DNA of 64,000 bases from Eubacteriaceae bacterium (GCA_021770095.1 JAETRQ010000005.1:1-64000), one strand, 5' to 3'; numbered from the stretch's first letter, positions 40,957-50,977 are shown. Numbers and translations: made by a program. Notes: generated from the sequence alone by a model not told the origin.

Positions 40957-42312
40957 ATGCGTAAACGAAAACAAGATAGTGACAGAGTAGCAAATATTGA
41001 ATCTGTTAAAATAACTTTTGTTCATTTCTTTAATGATTATTATAACAATCACAGAGAAATTAAAAATGTCAGTTATAAAGAAATGGAAAATAACCAAGGC
41101 TATTGCGCCGTGCTTGAATATAAAAATTTTACGCAATATGTCAACTATTTTTCTGATTACTTTTCATTTGACAAAGCAGTTGTTAACAGTTGCTTTTTAT
41201 TTCATTTAAACAAACCTTTTATATGTAATTTTGATGATGTGCTTGATTTGGTTGACAGCGATGATTTGTCTTTTTATACATATTCAAATTGTTTTAAAGA
41301 CGATGCTGTTTTATCTGCAATAAGCAATATTATGTCTGCTACTGAAAAACACAGACCGCATCTCTATAGTATTGCGAGTTCTGATTTTTTAAAGAAGAAA
41401 TATATTAAGGCAAATTTCAGCGAAGATGAAGAATGGATAGCTTGTGTAGAAGATAATGTGGATGCTGTATATTTTTCTTACAAAATAAATGGTGATGCAG
41501 ATGATTATTACACTTACTTAAAAAAAGAATTGGCAAAACAGTACAGAAAAAACCAACTTGATACTATGTATGAAAAGCGTGCGTACCGTGTGCTTAATCA
41601 TCTGACCAAATCTGACATCAAAAAACTTGAAAAAGATATTGAATCAGCAAATAAAATGTCTAAAAAAGACAAATTCCTGATGTATTTGCCTTTGCTCATT
41701 AATGCGGTGTTATTCCTGTTTTTGTTCGCTGTTATCGGATATAAACTGGATGAACAGGTATTTGCCGACTGTGTCGGTGCAAATCATCTGAAATCCGCTT
41801 TTGGATTCGGTATTGCAGGTGTTTGGGTGTCTCTGGCGGTTTCACTTTTATTGCCGAATTCCATTTATAAGTGGATAGTAAAAAAAGAAAATTATGATTC
41901 GTTTATCCGTATGGTAAAAGCACAGGATCTTCAAGTGAAGAAAATTTATAGGACACTCATTTATGCCTTTCTTATTTTGGCTTGTTTGGCGGCTGCACTG
42001 TTCTTTATTTTCGTTTTTTGCTTTAACGGAATTGTCTTTAATGATGACGCAATCGTTTATAAAGAATATGCTTTTTCCGAACAACAAATTTATTCTTTTG
42101 AAGATACCGATATTGCCGTTGTTGAGGGCTCATATGACAGTGACGGCTGGTACGCCGAATATGATGAAACTGCATATGCTTTTTGCTTGGACGGAGAATG
42201 GGTGGAATACGGCGTGCCGGCAGATGAACCGTCAGGCAGCATGATTCAGGAAAATATAGAAAAATATAATAAATCAGTCAGGATTTATCAATCCATCGGA
42301 GATATTGAATAA
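40957..42312 (+). CDS. Unknown membrane protein with three C-terminal spans
   Basis: The 451-aa protein starts two bases after the rimI stop. The first about 240 residues are soluble and charged. Three hydrophobic segments follow (FLMYLPLLINAVLFLFLFAV near 243, FGIAGVWVSLAVSLLLP near 288, LIYAFLILACLAAALFFIF near 335), with an acidic about 95-residue tail outside the membrane. No family recognised. Coupling to rimI suggests shared expression only. Confidence 0.65.
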   Translation: MRKRKQDSDRVANIESVKITFVHFFNDYYNNHREIKNVSYKEMENNQGYCAVLEYKNFTQYVNYFSDYFSFDKAVVNSCFLFHLNKPFICNFDDVLDLVDSDDLSFYTYSNCFKDDAVLSAISNIMSATEKHRPHLYSIASSDFLKKKYIKANFSEDEEWIACVEDNVDAVYFSYKINGDADDYYTYLKKELAKQYRKNQLDTMYEKRAYRVLNHLTKSDIKKLEKDIESANKMSKKDKFLMYLPLLINAVLFLFLFAVIGYKLDEQVFADCVGANHLKSAFGFGIAGVWVSLAVSLLLPNSIYKWIVKKENYDSFIRMVKAQDLQVKKIYRTLIYAFLILACLAAALFFIFVFCFNGIVFNDDAIVYKEYAFSEQQIYSFEDTDIAVVEGSYDSDGWYAEYDETAYAFCLDGEWVEYGVPADEPSGSMIQENIEKYNKSVRIYQSIGDIE

Positions 42313-42386
42313 ATGTTATTGTTGAAGATATGGACAGGCAGTCAAGAGGTTTGCAGGGTTAATTATTTTTTTAAAGAGGATAGGAA

Positions 42387-43406
42387 ATGAAAATTTTAGG
42401 AATTGAGTCCTCCTGTGACGAAACTGCGGCAGCGGTTGTTGAGGACGGACGAAAAGTTTTATCAAATATAATAGCAACTTCACTTGAAGAACATAAACTG
42501 TATGGCGGAGTTGTGCCTGAAATTGCATCAAGGCGTCATGCTGAGAGTATCAGCGGTGTGGTTAAAGAAGCACTTGAACAATCCGGATGCACAATGGATG
42601 ACATAGATGCGATTGCAGTTACATATGCACCGGGTCTTATCGGTGCACTGCTTGTAGGTGTTAATTTTGCAAAAGGACTTGCATTGGCTACAGATACACC
42701 GCTTGTGCCTGTCCATCATATCAGGGGGCATATTGCCTCAAATTATATTTCAGGTGATGTTGAACCGCCTTTCCTTTGTCTGATTGTAAGCGGCGGTCAT
42801 TCACATATAGTTGCTGTTCATTCTTATACGGATTTTGAAATTATCGGCAAAACACGTGATGATGCAGCGGGAGAAGCACTGGATAAGGCAGGCAGAACAA
42901 TGGGGCTTGAATACCCCGGTGGTGTGAGTATTGACAAAATAAGCAAACAGGGTGACGAAAATGCGTTTAAGTTTCCTAAACCCAAAGTGAGCGGAAGTCC
43001 GTATGATTTTTCTTTCAGCGGTTTAAAAACTTCAGTAATCAATACCGTTCACAATGCACAGCAGAAGAGTGAGAATATAAATACGGCGGACCTTGCGGCA
43101 TCGTTCCAAAAGAGCGTGGTTGATTGCCTTGTTACAAATCTTGAAAAAGTTGCACTGGATAAGAATTTTAATAAAATAGTTATAGCAGGCGGAGTTTCTG
43201 CCAATTCTAAACTGAGGGAGCAAGTTCGGATTTTATGTCAAAAACACAATTGGCGTTTGTATCTTCCGCAGTTGAAGTACTGCGGTGATAATGCGGCGAT
43301 GATTGCTTCGCAAGGCTACTATGAGTTCATAAACGGCACAAGGTGTAATGAAAATCTCAATGCATATGCTACTATGCCTATTGACAAGAATTACAAAACT
43401 ATTTAA
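42387..43406 (+). CDS. tsaD: tRNA N6-threonylcarbamoyltransferase TsaD
   Basis: The 339-aa Kae1/TsaD enzyme transfers threonylcarbamoyl to A37 of ANN-decoding tRNAs with TsaB and TsaE. It begins MKILGIESSCDETAAAVVEDG. It contains the HHIRGHIASNY metal motif (about 110-120), LIVSGGHSHIVAV, and VIAGGVSANSKLR near the C-terminus. GAGGATAGGAA precedes the ATG. TsaB and TsaE are not in the window. Confidence 0.95.
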   Translation: MKILGIESSCDETAAAVVEDGRKVLSNIIATSLEEHKLYGGVVPEIASRRHAESISGVVKEALEQSGCTMDDIDAIAVTYAPGLIGALLVGVNFAKGLALATDTPLVPVHHIRGHIASNYISGDVEPPFLCLIVSGGHSHIVAVHSYTDFEIIGKTRDDAAGEALDKAGRTMGLEYPGGVSIDKISKQGDENAFKFPKPKVSGSPYDFSFSGLKTSVINTVHNAQQKSENINTADLAASFQKSVVDCLVTNLEKVALDKNFNKIVIAGGVSANSKLREQVRILCQKHNWRLYLPQLKYCGDNAAMIASQGYYEFINGTRCNENLNAYATMPIDKNYKTI

Positions 43407-43454
43407 TTACTTATTGTCTTATTGTTACATTTTAATGAATTTTCTTTGCTGCTA

Positions 43455-43482
43455 TTGAATTTTTGTAATTTTTTGCTATAAT
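43455..43482 (+). promoter_or_regulatory. Promoter of pckG
   Basis: TTGAAT (43455-43460) and TATAAT (43477-43482) with a 16-bp spacer, 77 bp before the pckG ATG at 43560. Confidence 0.55.
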
Positions 43483-43559
43483 TACTAATGAAATTACGTT
43501 GGGTAGTTTTATCATTTGTTATTACAAATTATATAAACCATATAAAGGAGAATACAATA

Positions 43560-45341
43560 ATGCAAACAAATCTTACATCAAATAAGTCATTACTTGCATG
43601 GCTTGATGAAAAAGTAGAACTCCTCAAACCATCAGAGATTGTATGGATTGACGGCTCAAAGGAACAGATTGATGCTCTCAAGGCTGAAGCTGTTGAAACA
43701 GGTGAAATGATTAAACTTAATGAAGATCTTCTTCCTGACTGCTATCTTCACAGAACAGCAGAAAATGACGTTGCTCGTGTAGAAGACAGAACCCTCATCT
43801 GTACAAAGAATGAGAAAGATGCAGGTCCTACAAACCATTGGATGGATCCTGAAAAATGCTACAAAATGCTTTATGATATTGCTGCAGGTTCATATGAAGG
43901 CAGAACAATGTATATCATTCCTTATTCAATGGGTCCTGTTGGTTCACCTCTTTCAAAGATTGGTGTTGAAATCACTGACTCAATCTATGTTGTTCTTAAC
44001 ATGAACATTATGACAAGAGTCGGCAAGGCTGTTCTTGACGTTCTTGGTGACAGCGATGACTGGGTTCGCGGTATGCATTGTAAATGTAATGTTGACCCTG
44101 AAAACAGATGGATTTGCCAGTTCCCTGAAGATAACACAATCATTTCTGTTAACTCTGCATACGGCGGTAATGTTCTTCTCGGTAAAAAGTGCTTTGCTCT
44201 GCGTATAGCATCTTATCTTGGTAAGAACGAAGGCTGGCAGGCAGAACATATGCTTATTCTCGGTCTTGAAAAACCAAACGGAGAAACAAAATATATCTGT
44301 GCTGCATTCCCGTCAGCTTGCGGTAAAACAAATCTTGCAATGCTTATTCCGCCGGAAGGCTATCAGAGAAAAGGCTACAAAGTATGGTGTGTTGGTGACG
44401 ATATTTCTTGGATCAGAAAAGGTCCTGACGGACGTCTTTATGCTATCAACCCTGAAAACGGTTTCTTCGGTGTTGCACCCGGTACAAATATGAAGTCAAA
44501 TCCAAATGCTCTTAAGTCAACAATGAAGGGCACAATCTTCACAAATGTATGCCATAATCTTGACAACAATACAGTTTGGTGGGAAGGTCTTGACAAGAAT
44601 CCGCCAACAAATGCAATTGACTGGAAGGGCAATCCTTGGAATGGTGCAGAAAGTGAAGAAAAGGGTGCTCATCCAAACTCAAGATTCACATCTCCTGCTG
44701 TTAACTGTCCTTGTATTTCAAGTGAATTTGAAAATCCACAGGGTGTTCCGATTTCTGCAATCGTATTCGGCGGACGCCGTGCAAAACTTACTCCGCTTGT
44801 ATATCAGTCAAAGGATTGGAATCACGGTGTATTCGTAGGTTCAATTATGGGTTCAGAGACTACTGCTGCTGCAACAGGTGCAGTTGGTGTTGTTCGCCGT
44901 GACCCAATGGCTATGCTCCCATTCTGCGGTTACAATATGGGTGACTATTGGAAGCACTGGATTGAAATCGGTGAAACTCTTGATCCTGAAAAGGCTCCTA
45001 AGATTTTCAACGTTAACTGGTTCAGAAAAGACGATGAAGGTAACTTCCTCTGGCCTGGATTTGGTGACAATATGCGTGTTCTTGACTGGATTATCGACCG
45101 TTGCGACGGTAAGGTAGATGCTCAGAAAACTGCAATCGGTTACCTCCCATATGCTAAGGATATTAACCTTGAAGGTCTTGATATGACTGTTGAGGAACTT
45201 GACAATATTCTTGATGTTGATAAGGATGCATGGGAAGAAGAACTCAAAGGTGTTGAAGAACTTTATGCTAAGTTCGGCGATACTCTTCCTGAAGAACTCG
45301 CAGCAGAACTTGCAGAAGTTAAGGCTGACCTTAATAAATAA
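43560..45341 (+). CDS. pckG: Phosphoenolpyruvate carboxykinase (GTP)
   Basis: The 593-aa enzyme interconverts oxaloacetate and PEP using GTP/GDP. The P-loop and active-site cysteine are in FPSACGKTNLAML (about 250-262). The guanine-binding and metal segments SAYGGNVLLGKKCFALRI, GDDISWIRKG and FGGRRAKLTPLVYQ follow family order. AAGGAG precedes the ATG at 43560; the longer frame to 43488 is not needed. In gut Clostridia it often acts in the CO2-fixing direction, which is an inference here. Confidence 0.95.
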   Translation: MQTNLTSNKSLLAWLDEKVELLKPSEIVWIDGSKEQIDALKAEAVETGEMIKLNEDLLPDCYLHRTAENDVARVEDRTLICTKNEKDAGPTNHWMDPEKCYKMLYDIAAGSYEGRTMYIIPYSMGPVGSPLSKIGVEITDSIYVVLNMNIMTRVGKAVLDVLGDSDDWVRGMHCKCNVDPENRWICQFPEDNTIISVNSAYGGNVLLGKKCFALRIASYLGKNEGWQAEHMLILGLEKPNGETKYICAAFPSACGKTNLAMLIPPEGYQRKGYKVWCVGDDISWIRKGPDGRLYAINPENGFFGVAPGTNMKSNPNALKSTMKGTIFTNVCHNLDNNTVWWEGLDKNPPTNAIDWKGNPWNGAESEEKGAHPNSRFTSPAVNCPCISSEFENPQGVPISAIVFGGRRAKLTPLVYQSKDWNHGVFVGSIMGSETTAAATGAVGVVRRDPMAMLPFCGYNMGDYWKHWIEIGETLDPEKAPKIFNVNWFRKDDEGNFLWPGFGDNMRVLDWIIDRCDGKVDAQKTAIGYLPYAKDINLEGLDMTVEELDNILDVDKDAWEEELKGVEELYAKFGDTLPEELAAELAEVKADLNK

Positions 45342-45370
45342 TTCTGTATTCTCAGTTTAATAATTACAGA

Positions 45371-45395
45371 GCCATCGGATTACCGATGGCTTTTT
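45371..45395 (+). terminator. Terminator of pckG
   Basis: GCCATCGG (45371-45378) pairs with CCGATGGC (45383-45390) around a 4-nt loop, then TTTTT. Confidence 0.88.
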
Positions 45396-45511
45396 GTTTA
45401 TCCGCTTTGGCTGATAAGAGTTTTGTATTATAATTATATTATTAATAATTATTGCATTTTATCGGTATTTTTGTTAATATTCTTATTAGAAAAACAAAAG
45501 GACGATTCAAA

Positions 45512-46783
45512 ATGTTTGTTGATATTGCAAAGATAAAAATTAAAGCAGGTGACGGCGGTGACGGTGCGGTTGCATTTCACCGTGAAAAGTATGTTGCAGC
45601 AGGCGGACCGGATGGCGGTGACGGCGGAAAAGGCGGCGATGTTGTTTTTGTTGTTGATGACAATTTGGCAACACTTGCGGATTTCAGATATAAGCGTAAA
45701 TATGCCGCCAAAAAAGGAGAAAACGGCAGAGGCTCACGTCAGTATGGTAAAAAAGCACCTGACCTTGAAATAAAAGTTCCGAGAGGCACTCTGATTCGTG
45801 AAGTCAATTCAGGCGCAGTTATGGCTGATATGAGCAAGACTGACCGATTTGTTGCTGCAAAAGGCGGAAAAGGCGGATGGGGCAATATTCATTTTGCTAC
45901 CCCGACACGCCAGGTCCCTCGTTTTGCCAAACCCGGTATGCCCGGTGAAGAATGGGATGTTTCGCTTGAACTCAAATTGCTTGCGGATGTTGGTCTGCTT
46001 GGCTATCCGAGCGTTGGTAAGTCCAGCCTTATTTCCGTAGTAAGTCAGGCGAAACCTAAGATTGCCGATTATCATTTTACTACCCTTGTGCCTAATCTTG
46101 GCGTGGTTTCCATGGGCGAAGGCAATTCTTTTGTAATTGCAGATATACCCGGTTTGATTGAAGGTGCAAGTGAGGGTATCGGACTCGGTCACGAGTTTTT
46201 GCGCCATGTTGAAAGATGCAGGCTCCTTGTCCATATTGTTGATGTAAGCGGTCATGAGGGCAGAAATCCGATTGAAGATTTTGAAAAAATCAATGCAGAA
46301 CTTGTTAAATTCAATCCGGAACTTGCAAACAGACCTCAGATTGTTGCGGGTAATAAGATTGATATGGCAGAACCTGAGCAGATAGAAGAATTGAAAAACT
46401 ATGTTGAGTCAAAGGGATATGCATATTTCTCTATCTGTGCACCTATTCTTGAGGGTACTCAGGAACTGATGAATGCTGTTTGGAATAAACTTCAGACCCT
46501 GCCTCCAATCAAGGAATATGAGGCGGAGGAAATACCGCTTGATGCATTCGTCAAAGAAGACAGCGGATTTAAGATTACGGTTGAAGATGATAATTATTAT
46601 ATTGTTGAGGCTGCATGGTTCCCGAAAGTGCTTAAGGGTATTGACGTTGAAGATTATGAGGCTCTCCAATATATGCAGCGTGTTCTTGAAAAAAGCGGCG
46701 TTTTTGCCGCATTGCGGGAAAAAGGAATTCAGGAAGGCGATATCGTCTCAATTTATGATATTGAATTTGAGTATGTACCTTAA
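45512..46783 (+). CDS. obg: Obg-family GTPase
   Basis: The 423-aa protein has the glycine-rich OBG fold (about 1-158, KAGDGGDGAVAFHREK, GPDGGDGGKGGDVVF), the G domain with G1 GYPSVGKSS (about 166), G3 DIPGLIEGAS and GNKID, and a C-terminal OCT domain (about 345-423). It links GTP state to 50S ribosome assembly, DNA replication and stress. The ATG at 45512 has AAAAGGAC upstream; the longer frame to 45452 is rejected. Confidence 0.95.
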   Translation: MFVDIAKIKIKAGDGGDGAVAFHREKYVAAGGPDGGDGGKGGDVVFVVDDNLATLADFRYKRKYAAKKGENGRGSRQYGKKAPDLEIKVPRGTLIREVNSGAVMADMSKTDRFVAAKGGKGGWGNIHFATPTRQVPRFAKPGMPGEEWDVSLELKLLADVGLLGYPSVGKSSLISVVSQAKPKIADYHFTTLVPNLGVVSMGEGNSFVIADIPGLIEGASEGIGLGHEFLRHVERCRLLVHIVDVSGHEGRNPIEDFEKINAELVKFNPELANRPQIVAGNKIDMAEPEQIEELKNYVESKGYAYFSICAPILEGTQELMNAVWNKLQTLPPIKEYEAEEIPLDAFVKEDSGFKITVEDDNYYIVEAAWFPKVLKGIDVEDYEALQYMQRVLEKSGVFAALREKGIQEGDIVSIYDIEFEYVP

Positions 46784-46812
46784 ATATAATTTGTTTAACT
46801 AAGGTGAATGGT

Positions 46813-47865
46813 ATGAAAAAGAATACGAATAAATGGCTGATTGCATTCTCATTTGTATTTTATATCTTTGCAATCGTACTTATGATAGTCGGTTCGTTTA
46901 AGGATTTACAGATAACAGTCAGTTTGTATAATCCTGAAAATTTATTTGCACAGCTTTTTGAAAACTTCAGTGTTTTTGTATATTGGGCTATATGGGGACC
47001 GGCGTTCACAATCATTTTTCTCTGCAGGCGGGATTTGAATGAAAGTCTTGCGGTAATCCATAAAATTATCCCTGCAATAAAGCCAATCAAAAATACAGAG
47101 CATAAAGCATATAAAATTTTCAATATATTTCTGAAGATAATTACAACAGCCGGCTTTTTTGTTCTTGCAGTAATCGGATGGAAAAAGTTGATTGAAAATG
47201 TGCTGAAAAATATTCTTCTTATGGCGGATAAGGATAATATGTCACAGACTTTTTATTTTATTGTCAGTGCAGTTTGTGCAGTAATTGCTATTTTGATTTG
47301 CAGTAAAATTGATAAAACAAAACGCAGAAAAATTGAAGCACTTGCGCTGGCAGGTGTACTGTTTGGCATTTTTATTAAAATCATTGAGGAACTCAAGCCG
47401 ATAACCAGCCGTGTCCGTGTCAGAGAAATGATTGCGTATTCAAACGGTTTTTTGAATGAAGAAGGAATGAGTGAAGGCAGATATTCCCCGCTCACCAAAG
47501 CAATGGCGGACAGTACTGATTTTTCAGCCTATACACCTTGGTACAAAATCGGTGATGATATGGGTATTTATAACCGTGCAGATTCATTTCCAAGCGGTCA
47601 TACTTCTTGCTCCTGTGCATCCTTTTTGCTCTGTCTTGTTACACTTACATATGATAAGTTGAAAAAGTTTGCACCTCTTGCATGGATTGTTTCATTTGCT
47701 TATGTGCTTACTGTAGGATTTTCAAGGATGATTGCAGGTGCGCATTATCTGACAGATGTTGCAGGGGCGGCAATCATTGCTTATTCATTCTTTTTGATTG
47801 TGTATAAACTTTATTGCTCTTTTACTGAAAAAGGTGTTATCGGTGAAAGACTGAATTGCCGTTAA
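46813..47865 (+). CDS. PAP2-family membrane phosphatase
   Basis: The 350-aa protein has about six membrane segments and the PAP2 active-site motifs PSGHTSCSCA (about 260) and SRMIAGAHYLTDV (about 305). The first motif is degenerate. It may dephosphorylate undecaprenyl pyrophosphate or another lipid phosphate at the membrane. The ATG at 46813 has AAGGTG 6 nt upstream. It follows obg by 29 bp and overlaps mrnC by one base. Confidence 0.8.
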   Translation: MKKNTNKWLIAFSFVFYIFAIVLMIVGSFKDLQITVSLYNPENLFAQLFENFSVFVYWAIWGPAFTIIFLCRRDLNESLAVIHKIIPAIKPIKNTEHKAYKIFNIFLKIITTAGFFVLAVIGWKKLIENVLKNILLMADKDNMSQTFYFIVSAVCAVIAILICSKIDKTKRRKIEALALAGVLFGIFIKIIEELKPITSRVRVREMIAYSNGFLNEEGMSEGRYSPLTKAMADSTDFSAYTPWYKIGDDMGIYNRADSFPSGHTSCSCASFLLCLVTLTYDKLKKFAPLAWIVSFAYVLTVGFSRMIAGAHYLTDVAGAAIIAYSFFLIVYKLYCSFTEKGVIGERLNCR

Positions 47866-48263
47866 TGGAGGATATTTTGAGATTTGTTGATAAAGAAGTT
47901 AATCCCAAACAACTGAGTCCGCTCAATCTCGCATTCATAGGGGATTGTGTTTATGAAATGCTTGTGCGTGAAACTTTGGTGCTGGATGCAAACAGACCTG
48001 TTAACGATTTGCACAGAGAAAGTGTCAAATATGTTTCTGCCAAGGCACAGACGCTTGCATTTGAAAAGATAAAAGATATGCTTACAGAAGAGGAAATGTC
48101 TGTATTTAAACGCGGACGCAATGCCAAAGTCGGTCACTCGCCGAAAAGTTCAACAGAAGGTGAGTATCATTGTGCTACCGGAGTGGAGGCTCTTTTTGGC
48201 TATTTGTACCTGAAAGAGGAGACGGACAGAATAAAAGAATTGTTTTCTGCAATTAATACTTGA
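47865..48263 (+). CDS. mrnC: Mini-ribonuclease 3
   Basis: The 132-aa MrnC is an RNase III catalytic domain without dsRNA-binding domain, which trims 23S rRNA ends. It has LNLAFIGDCVYEMLVRETL, the KYVSAKAQTLAF helix and RGRNAKVGHSPKSSTEGEYHCAT, then VEALFGYLYL. It starts within the preceding stop (TAATG). A TTG at 47877 behind GGAGG is an alternative start. The stop lies inside the -35 box of the tRNA-Val promoter. Confidence 0.92.
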   Translation: MEDILRFVDKEVNPKQLSPLNLAFIGDCVYEMLVRETLVLDANRPVNDLHRESVKYVSAKAQTLAFEKIKDMLTEEEMSVFKRGRNAKVGHSPKSSTEGEYHCATGVEALFGYLYLKEETDRIKELFSAINT

Positions 48264-48289
48264 CAATATCGATTTGTTGTTATATAATT
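48261..48289 (+). promoter_or_regulatory. Promoter of tRNA-Val
   Basis: TTGACA (48261-48266) and TATAAT (48284-48289), both consensus, with a 17-bp spacer, ending 12 bp before the mature tRNA. Confidence 0.85.
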
Positions 48290-48301
48290 AATGACGCTGA
48301 C

Positions 48302-48377
48302 GGGAGCATAGCTCAGCTGGGAGAGCATCTGCCTTACAAGCAGAGGGTCACAGGTTCGAGACCTGTTGTTCCCACCA
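48302..48377 (+). tRNA. tRNA-Val (anticodon TAC)
   Basis: A complete tRNA with acceptor GGGAGCA/TGTTCCC, D arm GCTC/GAGC, anticodon stem TCTGC/GCAGA around CTTACAA, T arm ACAGG/CCTGT around TTCGAGA, discriminator A and encoded CCA. Its last 16 bases are repeated at 48577 and 48792 in the array that follows. Confidence 0.96.
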
Positions 48378-48875
48378 AAGACTTAACGGTTTAGATACTG
48401 TTAAGTCTTTTATTTTTATCTTGTTAAAAGGCTCGAACCTTGTGAAGGTCTGAGCGTCAAGAAAACAGTTCGGTGAACTGTTTTCAGCGAGGAGCGTGAG
48501 GTTGGTACCGAAATGCGGTAGCATTTGGGTAGCCGAGCGGAAAGAGTGCAAGGCAAAGCCGACGCAATCGGCGAGCCCTGTTGTTCCCACCAAAACCTAA
48601 TGGATTCATTTTCGTTAGGTTTTTTTATTTTTCGAGTTATAGAAAGCTCGAACCTTGTGAAGGTCTGAGCGTTAAGAAAACGGTTCGATGAACTGTTTTC
48701 AGCGAGGAGCGTGAGGTTGGTACCGAAATGCGGCAGCATTTGGGTAACCGAGCGGAAAGAGTGCAAGGCAAAGCCGCCGCAATCGGCGAGCCCTGTTGTT
48801 CCCACCAAAGACTTAATAGTTTAAATACTGTTAAGTCTTTTATTTTTATCTTGTTAAAAGGCTCGAACCTTGCGT
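48362..48875 (+). repeat. 215-bp tandem repeat carrying copies of the tRNA-Val 3' end
   Basis: The tRNA 3' end CCTGTTGTTCCCACCA occurs at 48362, 48577 and 48792, exactly 215 bp apart. Each copy is followed by a terminator-like hairpin; the first and third are GACTTAA-type, the middle one ACCTAA-type with different sequence but the same form. The body of each full unit has hairpins AAAACAGTTC/GAACTGTTTT and AAATGC/GCATTT. Changes between units fall in loops or keep pairing. The third unit is cut after about 70 bp. Translations of this stretch are not proteins. Confidence 0.88.
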
Positions 48876-49030
48876 GCAATTGCAGGAGCAAGTTTTGTTG
48901 AACGCATCTTTTTTATGAATCAAACGTTATTTGATATTGCAGATTGTAATGCTATTGTTAAAAAATTAACTATAAGAAAATGTCATATTATAACGGTTTT
49001 TGTATAAAGTGTAAAATTTACAAATTTTTC

Positions 49031-49059
49031 TTGATTAATATAGGTAAAAAGTATAAAAT
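49031..49059 (+). promoter_or_regulatory. Candidate promoter of gapA
   Basis: TTGATT (49031-49036) and TAAAAT (49054-49059), spacer 17 bp, about 50 bp before the ATG. The rest of 48876-49030 is AT-rich with nothing recognised. Confidence 0.4.
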
Positions 49060-49109
49060 AATAATGCATAAAAGCAATAAATAAAATTATTTTTCGGAGG
49101 TAATTTCCA

Positions 49110-50123
49110 ATGGTAAAAGTTGCTATTAATGGTTTTGGCCGTATCGGTCGTCTTGCATTCCGTCAGATGTTCGGTGCAGAAGGCTACGAAGTAGTTGCTA
49201 TTAACGACCTTACAAGCCCAAAGATGCTTGCTCATCTTCTTAAGTATGATTCATCACAGGGCAAATATGCTCTTGCTGACACAGTATCTGCTACTGATGA
49301 TTCAATCATCGTAGACGGTAAAGAAATTAAGATTTATGCTAAGGCTGACGCTTCAGAACTTCCTTGGGGCGAACTTGGTGTAGACGTTGTTCTTGAATGT
49401 ACAGGTTTCTACTGTTCAAAGGAAAAGGCTTCTGCTCACGTTAAGGCAGGTGCTCGTAAAGTTGTTATTTCTGCTCCTGCAGGTAATGACCTTCCAACAA
49501 TCGTTTACAACGTAAACCATGATACACTTACTGCTGAAGATACAGTTATTTCTGCTGCATCCTGCACAACAAACTGTCTTGCTCCTATGGCTAAGGCTCT
49601 TAACGATTATGCTGAAATCCAGAGCGGTATCATGTGCACAATCCACGCTTACACAGGCGATCAGATGACACTTGACGGTCCTCAGAGAAAGGGTGACCTT
49701 CGCCGTTCACGTGCTGCTGCAGTTAACATTGTTCCTAACTCAACAGGTGCTGCAAAGGCTATCGGCCTCGTTATTCCTGAACTCAACGGCAAACTTATCG
49801 GTTCTGCACAGAGAGTTCCTACTCCAACAGGTTCAACAACAATCCTCACAGCAGTTGTTAAAGGCAAGGACGTTACAGTTGATGCTATCAATGCTGCAAT
49901 GAAGGCTGCTGCAACAGAATCATTCGGTTACAACACTGACGAAATCGTTTCTTCAGACATCGTTGGTATGAGATATGGTTCACTCTTCGATGCAACTCAG
50001 ACAATGGTTCTTCCTATCGGTGAAGACCTTTATGAAGTTCAGGTTGTTTCATGGTATGATAACGAAAACTCATACACATCACAGATGGTTCGTACAATTA
50101 AGTACTTCTCAGAACTTGCTTAA
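49110..50123 (+). CDS. gapA: Glyceraldehyde-3-phosphate dehydrogenase
   Basis: The 337-aa glycolytic enzyme starts [20 protein letters not shown] (NAD-binding) and has the catalytic cysteine in [13 protein letters not shown] (about C152), [13 protein letters not shown] and [18 protein letters not shown] lies upstream of the ATG at 49110. Codon use is strongly biased toward a few codons, as in highly expressed genes. It stands alone with its own terminator. Confidence 0.96.
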   Translation: MVKVAINGFGRIGRLAFRQMFGAEGYEVVAINDLTSPKMLAHLLKYDSSQGKYALADTVSATDDSIIVDGKEIKIYAKADASELPWGELGVDVVLECTGFYCSKEKASAHVKAGARKVVISAPAGNDLPTIVYNVNHDTLTAEDTVISAASCTTNCLAPMAKALNDYAEIQSGIMCTIHAYTGDQMTLDGPQRKGDLRRSRAAAVNIVPNSTGAAKAIGLVIPELNGKLIGSAQRVPTPTGSTTILTAVVKGKDVTVDAINAAMKAAATESFGYNTDEIVSSDIVGMRYGSLFDATQTMVLPIGEDLYEVQVVSWYDNENSYTSQMVRTIKYFSELA

Positions 50124-50145
50124 TTTTGTATCACTGAAATAAATT

Positions 50146-50175
50146 AAGGACTTGGAATTATCCAAGTCCTTTTTT
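50146..50175 (+). terminator. Terminator of gapA
   Basis: AAGGACTTGG (50146-50155) pairs with CCAAGTCCTT (50162-50171), then more T. Confidence 0.88.
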
Positions 50176-50179
50176 GATG

Positions 50180-50977
50180 TTAATTTATATTATCATTTGT
50201 TTCTGCTTTATGCTCTTTATCCATCTTTTTTTGTTTGATTGCATCTGTGATAATGTAATATATCGGGATTGTTAAAAAGATAATCCAAGTTGGGTGCCAT
50301 ATACCCATCAGCATACCCACTGTCAAATAGATTGCAACAACAAGCACCGGATATGCAAATGCAGATGGGTTATTTGTTTTGACAGCTGCAATGGAAGATT
50401 CAATAATCGGTATCAGCAAAAAGAGTAACCATCCGATTGCCCAGCCTTTTTCAAAAACAAAACCAAGAATTAAGTAGGTAATGATAGCACATATCGGCAG
50501 CAAAGCATGCATCCATGACGGCTTGCGTTTGAAAATATAATCTTCATCCACACCGTCAACTTCTATTCCGCTGCCGCCGATATGGACGCGTTCTCCGTTT
50601 TTTGTTTCAACATGGATACCTGAGAAAGAAATGTCAACTTTGTCCTTACCGTCGTGAACATGGATGCCGTTTGTAAAACTTACTTTTGGTTCATTCTCGT
50701 TTTCTTTTTCATTATCGTCATTCTGTGTTCTTTTGGCTTCGTCATTGTCTGTTTGCTGATTTGTTTCGGGTTCGTCAGTGCCATTGATTAATTCATCTAT
50801 TGTTATATTATACAGTCTTGCCAGTTCAATCAGATTGTCTGTGTCAGGACTGCTTTCACCGCGTTCCCATTTTGATATTGCCTGACGTGATACGCCGATT
50901 TTTTCAGACAAATCTTCCTGCGAATAATGATTAGCCTTTCTGTATCTGAAGAGTCTTTCGCCTGTTTCTTTGTTCAT
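50180..50977 (-). CDS. XRE-family regulator with membrane-anchored C-terminus
   Basis: The 265-aa protein has an N-terminal XRE helix-turn-helix (about 1-65, YSQEDLSEKIGVSRQAISKWERG), a Glu/Asn/Asp-rich linker, a segment with short beta repeats (about 95-140) and three to four hydrophobic spans (about 160-250). It may respond to envelope signals. It is alone on the minus strand, sharing the gapA terminator region. Confidence 0.8.
   Translation of the reverse strand: MNKETGERLFRYRKANHYSQEDLSEKIGVSRQAISKWERGESSPDTDNLIELARLYNITIDELINGTDEPETNQQTDNDEAKRTQNDDNEKENENEPKVSFTNGIHVHDGKDKVDISFSGIHVETKNGERVHIGGSGIEVDGVDEDYIFKRKPSWMHALLPICAIITYLILGFVFEKGWAIGWLLFLLIPIIESSIAAVKTNNPSAFAYPVLVVAIYLTVGMLMGIWHPTWIIFLTIPIYYIITDAIKQKKMDKEHKAETNDNIN

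Noticed and set aside
48348-48891. Overlapping minus-strand reading frames across the tRNA-Val repeats
   Set aside because: They are translations of tRNA 3' ends and hairpin repeats, repeated with the 215-bp period; no ribosome sites.
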